From: Odiellus spinosus
Lineage: Eukaryota > Arthropoda > Arachnida > Opiliones > Phalangiidae
Length of the DNA: 64,000 bases
Assembly: GCA_963920705.1 (NCBI GenBank)
Contig: CAWUCO010000227.1
Coordinates: 1 to 64,000 of the forward strand
Direction: 5' to 3'
Of the stretch, positions 43,369 through 53,890 are shown one piece after another (the first letter of the stretch is position 1; each line of letters opens with the position of its first letter). A program made the translations under genes and the position numbers. The notes under the pieces were generated by a model, which saw only the letters and a list, made by a program, of their open reading frames with translations, was not told where the DNA came from and searched no databases.

Positions 43369-46300
43369 TCATTCCTTTGGAATTTTAAAATGTCCATGGG
43401 CAAGTGTGGAAACCCCATCGATGATATAACGCTTGTCATCGCATGGATTTAGGCAAAGTTTATTTTGTTGTACCGTGAAGAGTTGGTGTTTTTTGCTTAC
43501 TATACGTTTCATCGATTCTACGGTTAATTTGTGTTTAAGTAAACAATCGCAATACTGGGAATGGCGCACGTTCTTTTTCACCACTCTTCGGCATATTCCT
43601 TTAGCGGTTTTCTTTTCTCCTTTGGCGGAAATAATAGAGTACATTTTGGGTCTTAAACCACAAAATTCCTGAATCGGAGTTCCGTCTAACTCATCTTTGA
43701 ACTTACCGAGGACTTTCTTGTTGTCATCGCTATGTAGTGGGTGATCCTTTGGATATCCGGAGAAGTCGTAGTGTTCTTTCCGTTCGGCAAAGTCCTGATA
43801 CAGGTCATCCGTGCGAATGTCGTAGGTTAGGGAATCCGTGTCTGTAAATAAGAGTTTGGCGGCGTCCCCGTATTGAGCTCGGATGACATCGTAATGAAAT
43901 TGGTACATTAAGAGTTTCGACAGATCGAGGACGGCAAATCCGGTATATATCGGTCTGTTCAATGTGAGAGTCTTCTGTCGGCAATGAATTCCGACCAAAT
44001 CGTTATTGAAGATGGTGAAATGGTCGAATGTTGGAGAGCTGGCCTTTTTGATGGCCCGTTCTGGCGTCTGGACGAGATGGAAGTTGATACGATTCCTGAG
44101 ATTTTCCATGGTTTTTCCTGAAATTGAGAACATTATTAGTATTTAATTTAGGTTAGGTTAGGTTACGTACCATAAACAGCGTTATTCATCAATTTGAAAA
44201 AGTCTTTTTCAAAGTCGTTGATTGCCAACTTTCTCTTCTCCGTGTTAAAGTCAATGAAAGGTTTCAACCACGGTCCTTGTGTAAAAACTAATACACGATG
44301 AATCTTAGTAATTACCATCCCCTTGGACACATAGTACTTCAGATTTCGGTAATGGATGACATATTTCTCTTTCGTGTAAAGGGAAGGCACGAGTTTCGGG
44401 AAGCTGTCCGTCTCCTTTAATCCGAGTTCTTTTAATTGCTCTTTGGAGAAAGCTGATAATTCATCGGTGGTGATGACCCGCTTCTCCGGTGCCAGCGGGT
44501 AGCAATTATGCTCGTCATGTAGATGCTCCGGGTATTCTAGGTCGACTTCCAATATGTATCCGGTATCCGCATCGTCAGGATGAATGAGGATAATTTCTTC
44601 TGTAAAATCAGGACAGGCCTGTATCCACTTAAAATCTCGCATTGGAAGGTGGTCAGACATGGCCCTTCCGTAGAGGTTATTGCAATCTGTCAGAAAGAAA
44701 TGAATAAACTAATGGAATTTTCGAATAAATGAAAAAACTTACCAACATAAGCGATGTAGTTACTCGGCTTGGATGGGTCAAAGGTTTCCGGTAAGTGTTT
44801 GTTGTTGGCTTGGGCGAATCTATGACTGATCATAGATACTCCTCCACGTATCCCTTTCTCAATGAAAAGGTGCATGTCAGGGTCTAGCAGTAGGTCTAAT
44901 TTAACACCCGTCATGCTGAGGGCACTTTCCCAAGCAAACCCAGGCCCAGTAAAAGCGTGAGCGCAGTCAAGTTTGTAGAACTCCATACACATGAACCGAA
45001 AGCTTTGAAAAACATCCGCCAGAAGCAGCACATCCGATTGTACGTAAAGGTTGTGGTAATCACCTATAAAAATGACAGAGAATATTATTTCTTTAACCTA
45101 ACCTAACAATAATATTTGACTTACCCAGTTTTTCTAAGTTAAATTTCGTCCAGACCGTCTGCGCGTGTATATAGTCCTCTTCACTGATGTGTTCATCCGT
45201 TAAGGCATTGAAAAATGCATCCTTTGGTGGTAATTCCGTCTCATCGAATTTAGATTCATCGTCCATATAGTCATACGGATATACCTGCTTACGCAGTAAT
45301 AATTGGACTTCGTCAGGGATATAGACTGAATTCAGACACGTGAATTTTTCCGGTCCGCTCTTAGCCAGATTTGTGACTAAAGTTTCTAGAGATGCTGGCA
45401 TAAATCTGATCGTGTCCAAAAATCTCAGATGACCAAGCGAGAAGGATATATAGCGTTCCTCACTAGTAGGGATGCATTTAATGTCTTGATCCTTGATTAG
45501 TCCTATTTTGTACATTATTAAATTCGCGTCGTAGCTGAAAAAAAAAAAGAAAAAAAAAACACATATGTATAAATATATATATAAAGTTCGAAAAAGAACG
45601 AAAATAATAATATATATTTACCGGGAAAGGTTGTGAAGAAATACAGGGATGAACTTCGGTGGCTTGAGTTTTAAATTGCACGAGTTGTGCGCCGCCCCTC
45701 TAAACACACCTGGCGTATGGTCGTGGTCGCGTACTTTATAATCCTTGTCGTTAAAAGGATTACCACATATGTAGCAGTTTCTAGCCGCTAAAAACTTTAA
45801 CTCCTCAGCTTGACTAAGATTCATGGGTATGTTTTCCCGAATCTTTTCTTCCAATATGGAATATTCCAATAACATGTTTTCAAGAAACTTGTCAGTCGCG
45901 TCCTTTCCCCGATATGTGACGGGTTTTGATGGTGATCCGTCCGGACCAACAATGACGTAGGAAAAACCACAGGATATATGGTTGGATAGTGTAGTTGTAG
46001 ATGAGAGGGAAGCGTCTGGTAAACATGTTGAAACCTTCGGTAAGATAGCTTCGAAATCGGCGTAGATAACGTACTTCATCTAAAAAGAAAAATTAATCAA
46101 GATAATTAAAAAAAAAAATAATAATAATAATAATATTAAGAACTTACTCTTTGCCGCCAGCCGATCTTCTTAATTTCCAAGACCGGTTCCTTTACCGGCA
46201 TAAGGGTTTTTTGAGCTCCGTGATCCCTACAATCTTCGACGTGATTATCACGGTTCACCTCGGCGTTAGGTCCCGAAAAACGATGTAAGCAGAATCGGCA

Positions 46301-47701
46301 ATAATGTGTTGTCCTCTCATGCTTGGTGAAGTCGGACAATAACCGACTTAAATTACGGATAAGACAGTGTTTTTTATCCCCTTGTTTTAAAAGTAGAAGG
46401 TCGACTTCACGGTCCTTCGGAACCGCGATCTTGCTAATAAACACTGGGAATATATTTTTCTCGTAACAAAAAATGTTGATACACAGATTATTTTTTTTCT
46501 CAAAATTTTCGATGCTTGCTACGTTTATTTCAACCGGAAATTTTAAATCGGAAATATCTAACTCGTTTTCGAATTCTCTGTATTTTTGCACTCTCTCAGG
46601 GTGACTATTACAATCGACGTGATGCAAATACGCTAAAATTGACCATAAAAAACACCTATTATCTGTGTTTTGTATGTTTAAGACGGCCTTTTTATCTGCT
46701 AGTTTTTTGGGTAGTGCTATAAATGATCCACCGACTAACGGAAGATACGTGATAATATTAATCTGCATAAAAAGAATTCTATCTAAAGTAAACCCGCTAC
46801 CCTTATTCACGAGTTCTTCTATACACCTTTTTATCGTCTCAATACAGGAGTCGATTTGTCGTTGAATAATGTCCGGTGTTAGAGTTATTTGCATTTCACT
46901 TCGGTGATATGCGAAAAATTCAGCTTCTTGGTTAGTGTTCGCCAATTCGCGGACGTATCGAACTCGAATTGCGATATACCACTTCACCCCACGGTCCCTG
47001 GACAATTTACCCTTTAAATAGTTTTCTATAGCTTGACGGTGGCGGTTAATGTACTCCTCCGGGTCGGTCACCACAGTTACCGGTGTTAAACGTGCGCATA
47101 GTATAGCATGGCCCAATGCTTCAACCTCCTCCAGTTGGTCCGGCGCCTGAGGATCTTGCGGGATTTCTATATTACCTTCGGGTTGATTTTCTAATTGGTC
47201 CATGAAATTGTACAGATCTCGGTCTTCTCGTGAGCTCGGCGTGTCCGTCGGAAATTCTAAGTGGTCCATAAAGTCCTGTAATCCCTCATCGTCTTGATTC
47301 GCTAGAAAGTCCTTTTCCATCTCTGTCATCTCGTCAGCGACCGGTGCCTTGGATTGCGGTGGTGTAGAAGCATCAATGATTGAAGATGTAGCGTGGGAGG
47401 TTGAAGGATGCGAAGAAGTAGAGGACGTCGTAGCATCAATGATTGAAGGTGTAGCGTGAGAGTTTGAAGGTTGAGTAGATCTGATCCTCTTAGCTGGAGT
47501 GGTTTCAGCGGGGGCCCGGCGCTTCGATATATCCGAGGTTGAAGAATGGGACTGTGTGTGTTTGGCCAGCACATCTCGTCTTGTAAAGGATTGCTGACAT
47601 ACCGTACACGAGAAAGTAATTTTCTCGTGTTTTTCACGTTTATGTCTCAACAAATTTTTATTCGACGAGAACTTAGCGTGGCAAATATCACACATAACCA
47701 T
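43369..47701 (-). pseudogene. Polinton C zinc-finger DNA polymerase (PolB)
   Basis: Starts with two C2H2 fingers (CDICHAKFSSNKNLLRHKRE and CTVCQQSFTRRDVLAKH), then a Ser/Thr-rich linker, NTDNRCFLWSILAYLHHV, a Cys/His segment (CRFCLHRFSG), the exonuclease start YADFEAIL and a C-x2-C...HDH cluster. The polymerase domain ends with FTDTDSLTYD (motif C) and LCLNPCDDKRY. It reads as about six blocks separated by short gaps bordered by GT...AG, so it was probably spliced. It is the same lineage as fossil A's PolB and different from fossil B's. It is opposed to the capsid operon, with convergent 3' ends. Confidence 0.88.
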
Positions 47702-48271
47702 TTTTGAATTGAAACTACATATATAAACTCATTGGATTAGTTTCACACTAAAAATAATAAACATAACCCTTTTAAGGGTATAATAGAATGAAATAACTTT
47801 TATCTTACAACCATTTTAAGGTTATAACCACCATAAAATAACTATTTCTTGCTAGTATAACCATAGAGTCTATGTAAAATAACTGTCATGCTTACCAATA
47901 CTGAATTTTTCACGATTCTTGAAGAGAGAGCCGTAGATTTACTACAACCCTTTACTCGGAGATGGAGTTGGAGATTGTGATGGTTAAGATTTAGAAAATT
48001 CACTATTTATACCCTTTCTTATCATAAACAATGAGCCACTGATTAATTAGGAAGCGCTAGTTTTTTTTCTCACTCTGAAAAGACCTTTGAGTTCTATTTG
48101 AACTTTGATTTGAAATAACGGTGGCCATTTTGAATTTAACGACGTTGAAATTAATATTTATTTGACTCGTATCCTATTTACTCAGCACAACTTTCTAATC
48201 AGAATATCGAAATATTCGGATTTATTTGCATATATTCGCTATCAATATTAAGAAATGGCATCCTTTTTATA
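47041..48271 (-). repeat. Left arm of a 1.23-kb inverted duplication
   Basis: This stretch (start of PolB and its 5' flank) is present in reverse at about 51435-52663, nearly identical. The copy's protein differs at only one residue of roughly 220. The junction at the outer end of the copy shows a 2-base overlap (CC) with Penelope sequence. Confidence 0.9.
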
Positions 48272-48351
48272 CTATAGAAATGAATTGGGACAACGATATT
48301 TCAATGTGCACAAGAATTTATTTTAAGCGATAAAAACAATTAAAATGACCC

Positions 48352-48386
48352 GACTAGTTTCGAACACGTTATTGGTTCATCATCAG
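48352..48386 (-). ncRNA. Hammerhead-ribozyme-like motif (Penelope end)
   Basis: On the minus strand: CTGATGA, a GAAC...GTTC stem II, GAAAC, a 2-nt loop, then GTC as the likely cleavage triplet. Very short stem III is typical of Penelope hammerheads. Stem I (CCC with GGG) is weak, so activity is uncertain. Confidence 0.6.
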
Positions 48387-48432
48387 GGGGTATAACCTAG
48401 TTTACAAGAGAGCATTTAAATTTATACATTTT

Positions 48433-50823
48433 TTAAAAAAGTAAATTTTTCCAAAGATTAAGTTGTTCTATGCCGGGTCCTAGGTCGCGATTTAGGCAAT
48501 TATTGTTGTCTTTAGATTTTTTAATGTAATATGCTTCAGTTATATCTAATTCTTTCCTATTATTGCATTGTTTTTTAAGTTTTATAGTGTCAAAATTAAT
48601 TACATGTTTAGTTAATGCCGATTTTTCGGTTCTATTTAGTCTGACGTCAGCCGAGTGTTCCTTCGTTCGAAATTTTAGGCTACGTTCTGTTTGTCCTATG
48701 TATTCCTTATCACATTCACACTGGATAGAATAAATACCCGATTTTTCATCTATATTTATTGGATCTTTTAAAGATTTAAATTGATTAACTATTTTATTGA
48801 GCGGTCTGAATGCAATATTACATTTAAGGATTCTTTTAAATTTATTACTAATTTTGGACGTCAGTGTGGGGTAGTAAGGAATACATATGATAGGAAGGTC
48901 CTTGTCAAAGTTTTTTAGAGTTGTGCGTTTGGCCACGTCATTAGAGCTAATGAATTTTTGACTTGCTTTATCTACTATCGATGGTGGATATCCCCTGTCT
49001 ATAGCTACCAGTTTCAAAAATTCAAGTTCTGATTGTAGATCTGTATTATTAGAAGATATATTTAAAGCTCTATATACTAGTGTGTAAAAAGAAGACATTT
49101 TCTGGGAGTTTGGATGTGCAGATCTATTATGGGGGATGGTGCATACCGAGAACTGTTTTCTATAGACTGATGTCTCAATGAGGTTCTCAGTCTTTTTTAC
49201 AAGAACGTCCAGGTATGGGATACTGTTATTGGACATAAGTTCCAATGTGAAACGTATGTTAGGGTGGACGCCATTCAGGTAGTTGTGAAAATCAAGTAGA
49301 GATTCATGGCCATATTGCCATACCACGAAAATGTCGTCCACGTAACGGATCCACTTACGGGGTTTTTGGTGGTAGTTGTTCAAGGCTTTGTTTTCAAAAT
49401 TGTCAAGAAAAATGTCTGCTAATAACGGGCTTAAGGGGGAACCCATTGGGAGGCCTTCAATTTGCTCATAATACTGGTTATTATATTTAAAAAATGGGGA
49501 TTCAACACATAGTTTGGTTAGAGTTAAAATATCAAGAATTTCAATGGGCGATAAATTGAGATCTATTAATCTATTCTCGAAGCAATGAATAGCTTCATTT
49601 ACTGGAACTTTAGTGAAAAGGGATACGACATCAAAAGATGCTAGTATATCATTGTTGTCTATTTCAAGAGATTTAATTAAGTCAACGAACTCTTTTGAGT
49701 TAGAAACGGTGTAGGTGTTGTTTTTCATAAGAAAGGAGAATTTTTTACTAATTAGCTGAGCTATTTTATGGTTAGAAGTACCAATGTTGGATACTATAGG
49801 TCTGAATTTTAATTTTTCCTTGTGAGTTTTAGGTAAAGCGTATAATCTAGGTGGTTGAAATTTTATAGGAATTAACTTCTTGATAGTGGGAAGATCTAAC
49901 GTTTTACATGATTTAACTGTGTTTTTAACTTTAGCATGGTAGGAGTCCAACGGGTTTTTCTTAAGTTGTTTATAACAATTGTCGTTAAGTAAATTAAGAA
50001 TTTCATCCTGGTATAAGTTTCTATCTAAAATTACTACTTGTCCACCTTTATCGGCTCTCGTTATTACCAGGTTATCCTGATTTTTTAGCTTTAGAAGGGC
50101 TTGTTCTTCTGTTCGTGTCAAGTTACTCTTAGGGAGATACTTAGTTTGGTTCACTATTTTAATTGTTGAAGATCTAACTTCAGTCGCCTTATTGTCTGTT
50201 GCTCCTAGGTAAGACAAGGAGTTCTCTAGAGTTCCTACCAAGTTTAATTTGTCAATAGATTTGGGTTTAATAGAAAAATTTAAACCTAAAGATAAAACTT
50301 CAGTTTCCGATTTTGAAAGGATGGCGGTTGAAAGGTTAACAACCTTATTATTATTAATAAGTTTCTTTGAATTTTCACTTACGGGTAAGTCCAAATTGTT
50401 AGTTAGCGTATTGTTGTCGTTTTTTTGATTTAAAGTTTTTAGATGAAGTAGTCTTGAGTTCAATAGCTGAGAGTGGGAGTTGGAATCTTCTTGGCCAAAC
50501 GCATAACTGCATGCATCTAGATGGGTCCATTCCGGAGACGTCAGGTATTTAGCTAAGAACAAATGGAGTTCGTAAAGTTCAGCTTCCTGGTGAGCGATGA
50601 GAGATCTCTTTTCTTTAATAACCGAGCGAAGGATACTCCGCATAGTGCGTTCGCGAATTTTATTTGTAAATCGATTGTATGGACGTATTTTAATGTTAAT
50701 GGACTTTGGCATAGGACGTAGATTCTTACAAGAAATTAAGAAATTAAGTTGATTTAAGTTACGTTGTAGACGGCTCCGGAGAGTTGTAAACCGGGATGTG
50801 AGTTGCCTCGTTGTAGGTAACAT
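48433..50823 (-). CDS. Penelope-like reverse transcriptase with GIY-YIG endonuclease, intact
   Basis: 796 codons without a break, the usual length. The RT has PPRLYALPKTHKEKLKFRPI, DILASFDVVSLFTKVPV, GLPMGSPLSPLLADIFLDN and IRYVDDIFVVW (catalytic YVDD). The C-terminal GIY-YIG nuclease starts near residue 690 (SGIYSIQCECDKEYIGQT) and goes on with R...KFRTKEH, SALTKHV and EAYYIKK. In this class the endonuclease nicks the target and the RT copies the element RNA there. No intron. The start MLPTTRQLTSRF is the first ATG. Intactness plus near-identical neighbouring copies suggest recent activity. Confidence 0.95.
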   Translation of the reverse strand: MLPTTRQLTSRFTTLRSRLQRNLNQLNFLISCKNLRPMPKSINIKIRPYNRFTNKIRERTMRSILRSVIKEKRSLIAHQEAELYELHLFLAKYLTSPEWTHLDACSYAFGQEDSNSHSQLLNSRLLHLKTLNQKNDNNTLTNNLDLPVSENSKKLINNNKVVNLSTAILSKSETEVLSLGLNFSIKPKSIDKLNLVGTLENSLSYLGATDNKATEVRSSTIKIVNQTKYLPKSNLTRTEEQALLKLKNQDNLVITRADKGGQVVILDRNLYQDEILNLLNDNCYKQLKKNPLDSYHAKVKNTVKSCKTLDLPTIKKLIPIKFQPPRLYALPKTHKEKLKFRPIVSNIGTSNHKIAQLISKKFSFLMKNNTYTVSNSKEFVDLIKSLEIDNNDILASFDVVSLFTKVPVNEAIHCFENRLIDLNLSPIEILDILTLTKLCVESPFFKYNNQYYEQIEGLPMGSPLSPLLADIFLDNFENKALNNYHQKPRKWIRYVDDIFVVWQYGHESLLDFHNYLNGVHPNIRFTLELMSNNSIPYLDVLVKKTENLIETSVYRKQFSVCTIPHNRSAHPNSQKMSSFYTLVYRALNISSNNTDLQSELEFLKLVAIDRGYPPSIVDKASQKFISSNDVAKRTTLKNFDKDLPIICIPYYPTLTSKISNKFKRILKCNIAFRPLNKIVNQFKSLKDPINIDEKSGIYSIQCECDKEYIGQTERSLKFRTKEHSADVRLNRTEKSALTKHVINFDTIKLKKQCNNRKELDITEAYYIKKSKDNNNCLNRDLGPGIEQLNLWKNLLF

Positions 50824-50870
50824 ATTGATAACGGAAGATTCACTGGTCTCTGTGCAAAATTACTATAGAA

Positions 50871-51434
50871 ATGAATTGGGACAACGATATTTCAATGTGC
50901 ACAAGAATTTATTTTAAGCGATAAAAACAATTAAAATGACCCGACTAGTTTCGAACACGTTATTGGTTCATCATCATCTATCCAGTGTGAATGTGATAAG
51001 GAATACATAGGACAAACAGAACGTAGCCTAAAATTTCGAACGTCAGACTAAATAGAACCGAAAAATCGGCATTAGCCGCTCATGCGCAAACAACTAAACA
51101 TGTAATTAATTTTGACACTATAAAACTTAAAAAACAATGCAATAATAGGAAAGAATTAGATATAACTGAAGCATATTACATTAAAAAATCTAAAGACAAC
51201 AATAATTGCCTAAATCGCGACCTAGGACCCGGCATAGAACAACTTAATCTTTGGAAAAATTTACTTTTTTAAAAAATGTATAAATTTAAATGCTCTCTTG
51301 TAAACTAGGTTATACCCCCTGATGATGAACCAATAACGTGTTCGAAACTAGTCGGGTCATTTTAATTGTTTTTATCGCTTAAAATAAATTCTTGTGCACA
51401 TTGAAATATCGTTGTCCCAATTCATTTCTATAGT
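50871..51434 (+). mobile_element. 5'-truncated Penelope copy, opposite orientation
   Basis: Starts with the inverted terminal part shared with the full copy, then jumps at about 50980 to the GIY-YIG end and 3' region, read on the plus strand to the AAAAAATG...TTTAAATGC tail and the hammerhead-like motif. A stretch of about 26 bases present in the sister segment at 52917 is missing here. Confidence 0.85.
51319..51353 (+). ncRNA. Hammerhead-like motif, second copy
   Basis: Same core as at 48352-48386 (CTGATGA...GAAAC...GTC), plus strand, at the 3' side of the truncated Penelope copy. Confidence 0.6.
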
Positions 51435-52663
51435 ATAAAAAGGATGCCATTTCTTAATATTGATAGCGAATATATGCAAATAAATCCGAATATTTCGATA
51501 TTCTGATTAGAAAGTTGTGCTGAGTAAATAGGATACGAGTCAAATAAATATTAATTTCAACGTCGTTAAATTCAAAATGGCCACCGTTATTTCAAATCAA
51601 AGTTCAAATAGAACTCAAAGGTCTTTTCAGAGTGAGAAAAAAAACTAGCGCTTCCTAATTAATCAGTGGCTCATTGTTTATGATAAGAAAGGGTATAAAT
51701 AGTGAATTTTCTAAATCTTACCATCACAATCTCCAACTCCATCTCCGAGTAAAGGGTTGTAGTAAATCTACGGCTCTCTCTTCAAGAATCGTGAAAAATT
51801 CAGTATTGGTAAGCATGACAGTTATTTTACATAGACTCTATGGTTATACTAGCAAGAAATAGTTATTTTATGGTGGTTATAACCTTAAAATGGTTGTAAG
51901 ATAAAAGTTATTTCATTCTATTATACCCTTAAAAGGGTTATGTTTATTATTTTTAGTGTGAAACTAATCCAATGAGTTTATATATGTAGTTTCAATTCAA
52001 AAATGGTTATGTGTGATATTTGCCACGCTAAGTTCTCGTCGAATAAAAATTTGTTGAGACATAAACGTGAAAAACACGAGAAAATTACTTTCTCGTGTAC
52101 GGTATGTCAGCAATCCTTTACAAGACGAGATGTGCTGGCCAAACGCACACAGTCCCATTCTTCAACCTCGGATATATCGAAGCGCCGGGCCCCCGCTGAA
52201 ACCACTCCAGCTAAGAGGATCAGATCTACTCAACCTTCAAACTCTCACGCTACACCTTCAATCATTGATGCTACGACGTCCTCTACTTCTTCGCATCCTT
52301 CAACCTCCCACGCTACATCTTCAATCATTGATGCTTCTACACCACCGCAATCCAAGGCACCGGTCGCTGACGAGATGACAGAGATGGAAAAGGACTTTCT
52401 AGCGAATCAAGACGATGAGGGATTACAGGACTTTATGGACCACTTAGAATTTCCGACGGACACGCCGAGCTCACGAGAAGACCGAGATCTGTACAATTTC
52501 ATGGACCAATTAGAAAATCAACCCGAAGGTAATATAGAAATCCCGCAAGATCCTCAGGCGCCGGACCAACTGGAGGAGGTTGAAGCATTGGGCCATGCTA
52601 TACTATGCGCACGTTTAACACCGGTAACTGTGGTGACCGACCCGGAGGAGTACATTAACCGCC
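51435..52663 (+). repeat. Right arm: inverted copy of Polinton C PolB start and flank
   Basis: Mirror copy of 47041-48271. It includes the zinc-finger start of PolB from 52003 (CDICHAKFSSNKNLLRHKRE, CTVCQQSFTRRDVL) up to the EEYINR region, where it is cut and joined to Penelope sequence. It is a fragment of the fossil polymerase gene carried inside the Penelope composite. Confidence 0.9.
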
Positions 52664-53362
52664 GGGATGTGAGTTGCCTCGTTGTAGGTAACATATTGAT
52701 AACGGAAGATTCACTGGTCTCTGTGCAAAATTACTATAGAAATGAATTGGGACAACGATATTTCAATGTGCACAAGAATTTATTTTAAGCGATAAAAACA
52801 ATTAAAATGACCCGACTAGTTTCGAACACGTTATTGGTTCATCATCATCTATCCAGTGTGAATGTGATAAGGAATACATAGGACAAACAGAACGTAGCCT
52901 AAAATTTCGAACGAAGGAACACTCGGCTGACGTCAGACTAAATAGAACCGAAAAATCGGCATTAGCCGCTCATGCGCAAACAACTAAACATGTAATTAAT
53001 TTTGACACTATAAAACTTAAAAAACAATGCAATAATAGGAAAGAATTAGATATAACTGAAGCATATTACATTAAAAAATCTAAAGACAACAATAATTGCC
53101 TAAATCGCGACCTAGGACCCGGCATAGAACAACTTAATCTTTGGAAAAATTTACTTTTTTAAAAAATGTATAAATTTAAATGCTCTCTTGTAAACTAGGT
53201 TATACCCCCTGATGATGAACCAATAACGTGTTCGAAACTAGTCGGGTCATTTTAATTGTTTTTATCGCTTAAAATAAATTCTTGTGCACATTGAAATATC
53301 GTTGTCCCAATTCATTTCTATAGTAATTTTGCACAGAGACCAGTGAATCTTCCGTTATCAAT
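52662..53362 (+). mobile_element. Second Penelope-derived segment
   Basis: Repeats 50791-51434: inverted 5' end, then the GIY-YIG C-terminus and 3' region on the plus strand. It ends with a reversed copy of the element's 5' leader (TTTTGCACAGAGACCAGTGA) at the 12-bp target duplication. Confidence 0.85.
53209..53243 (+). ncRNA. Hammerhead-like motif, third copy
   Basis: Identical core to the copy at 51319-51353. The reversed partial versions near 50945-50980 and 52810-52845 lack the CTGATGA half. Confidence 0.6.
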
Positions 53363-53443
53363 ATCCTTTTTATAGTTTTAAAATCATAATTTTATTTGTT
53401 TACAAATAATTTTAGTCACCATTTGCTTACAAAAATCGAAACT

Positions 53444-53890
53444 TCAAAAAGTTGAATTATTAAAGATTTCGGTAATTAATTGTATATTTAAATTATTTAC
53501 AGCATTTGCAAAGTTAATTTCAACACGTTCCGCCCAATCATGTATAAGACAATCATGTTGATTTTGCGATGGATGGTCAATGAGACATCCATTGCATGAG
53601 TTTTTAATAAGTCCCGTTAGCTGTAGAATAACGATTTCCTTAATAGCTTGGTAAACTTTCTTAGATTCGTTAAGCATGATTTCAACTTGTTGGTGTTTTT
53701 CCAAGAGTTTTTCCCATAGAACTTGTCCTATAGCAAATCCATTTTTAGTGGGGAATAACATCCCATAGTTCTTTCCGTTCCCGGTCGTCATTTCACGGAT
53801 ATTAAGCATCTTCCGGTCCTGGTATGACTTGAGTTCCACCCGTTTATGGTTTGATCCTTCGAGGAAAACCGATGAAGGGGTTGCGTCCTA
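53444..53890 (-). CDS. PC4-like protein with C-terminal Cys/His motif
   Basis: The open stretch begins after a TATATAG acceptor-like site near 53890 and reads KRVELKSYQDRKMLNIREMT, YGMLFPTKNGFAIG, W-x-KLL, the pattern of the PC4/p15 single-strand DNA-binding fold. It then has CNGCLIDHPSQNQHDCLIHD, a C-x2-C-x3-HPSQ-x3-H-x-C motif I recall from virus-like insect elements. The frame is open to the stop. The target-site match at 48260/53363 shows it was next to fossil C's PolB before the Penelope insertion, on the same strand, so it may be a gene of that Polinton. Single-strand DNA binding in replication or transcription is inferred. Confidence 0.6.

Larger units (their letters stand above)
38210..47760. 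mobile_element. Polinton/Maverick fossil C, nearly full gene set, broken
   Basis: Order: BIR end, small conserved protein, packaging ATPase, pX start, integrase with chromodomain, penton, major capsid and protease on the plus strand, then a zinc-finger PolB on the minus strand. A PC4-like gene beyond the Penelope insertion (53.4 kb) may also belong to it. The left block closely repeats fossil B, whereas the right block matches fossil A, so it may be a mosaic or a junction of two elements. Perhaps half a dozen breaks in total. It looks younger than A. No terminal inverted repeats found. Confidence 0.8.
48272..53362. mobile_element. Composite Penelope-like insertion with a 12-bp target duplication
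   Basis: ATCCTTTTTATA at 48260-48271 recurs at 53363-53374, directly bordering the insertion. Inside are a full element on the minus strand (48272-about 50870), a 5'-truncated plus-strand copy sharing the inverted end (about 50871-51434), the inverted 1.23-kb copy of the left flank (51435-52663), and a second Penelope-derived segment (about 52662-53362) that repeats 50791-51434. Inverted, 5'-truncated partner copies are typical of Penelope insertions; the captured flank is not. Near-identity of all copies suggests a recent event. Confidence 0.85.

Noticed and set aside
47326-47637. Frame with LHLQSLMLRRPLLLRILQPP-type sequence (and its twin at 52067)
   Set aside because: Alternative frame of the Ser/Thr-rich linker of the zinc-finger PolB and of its inverted copy.
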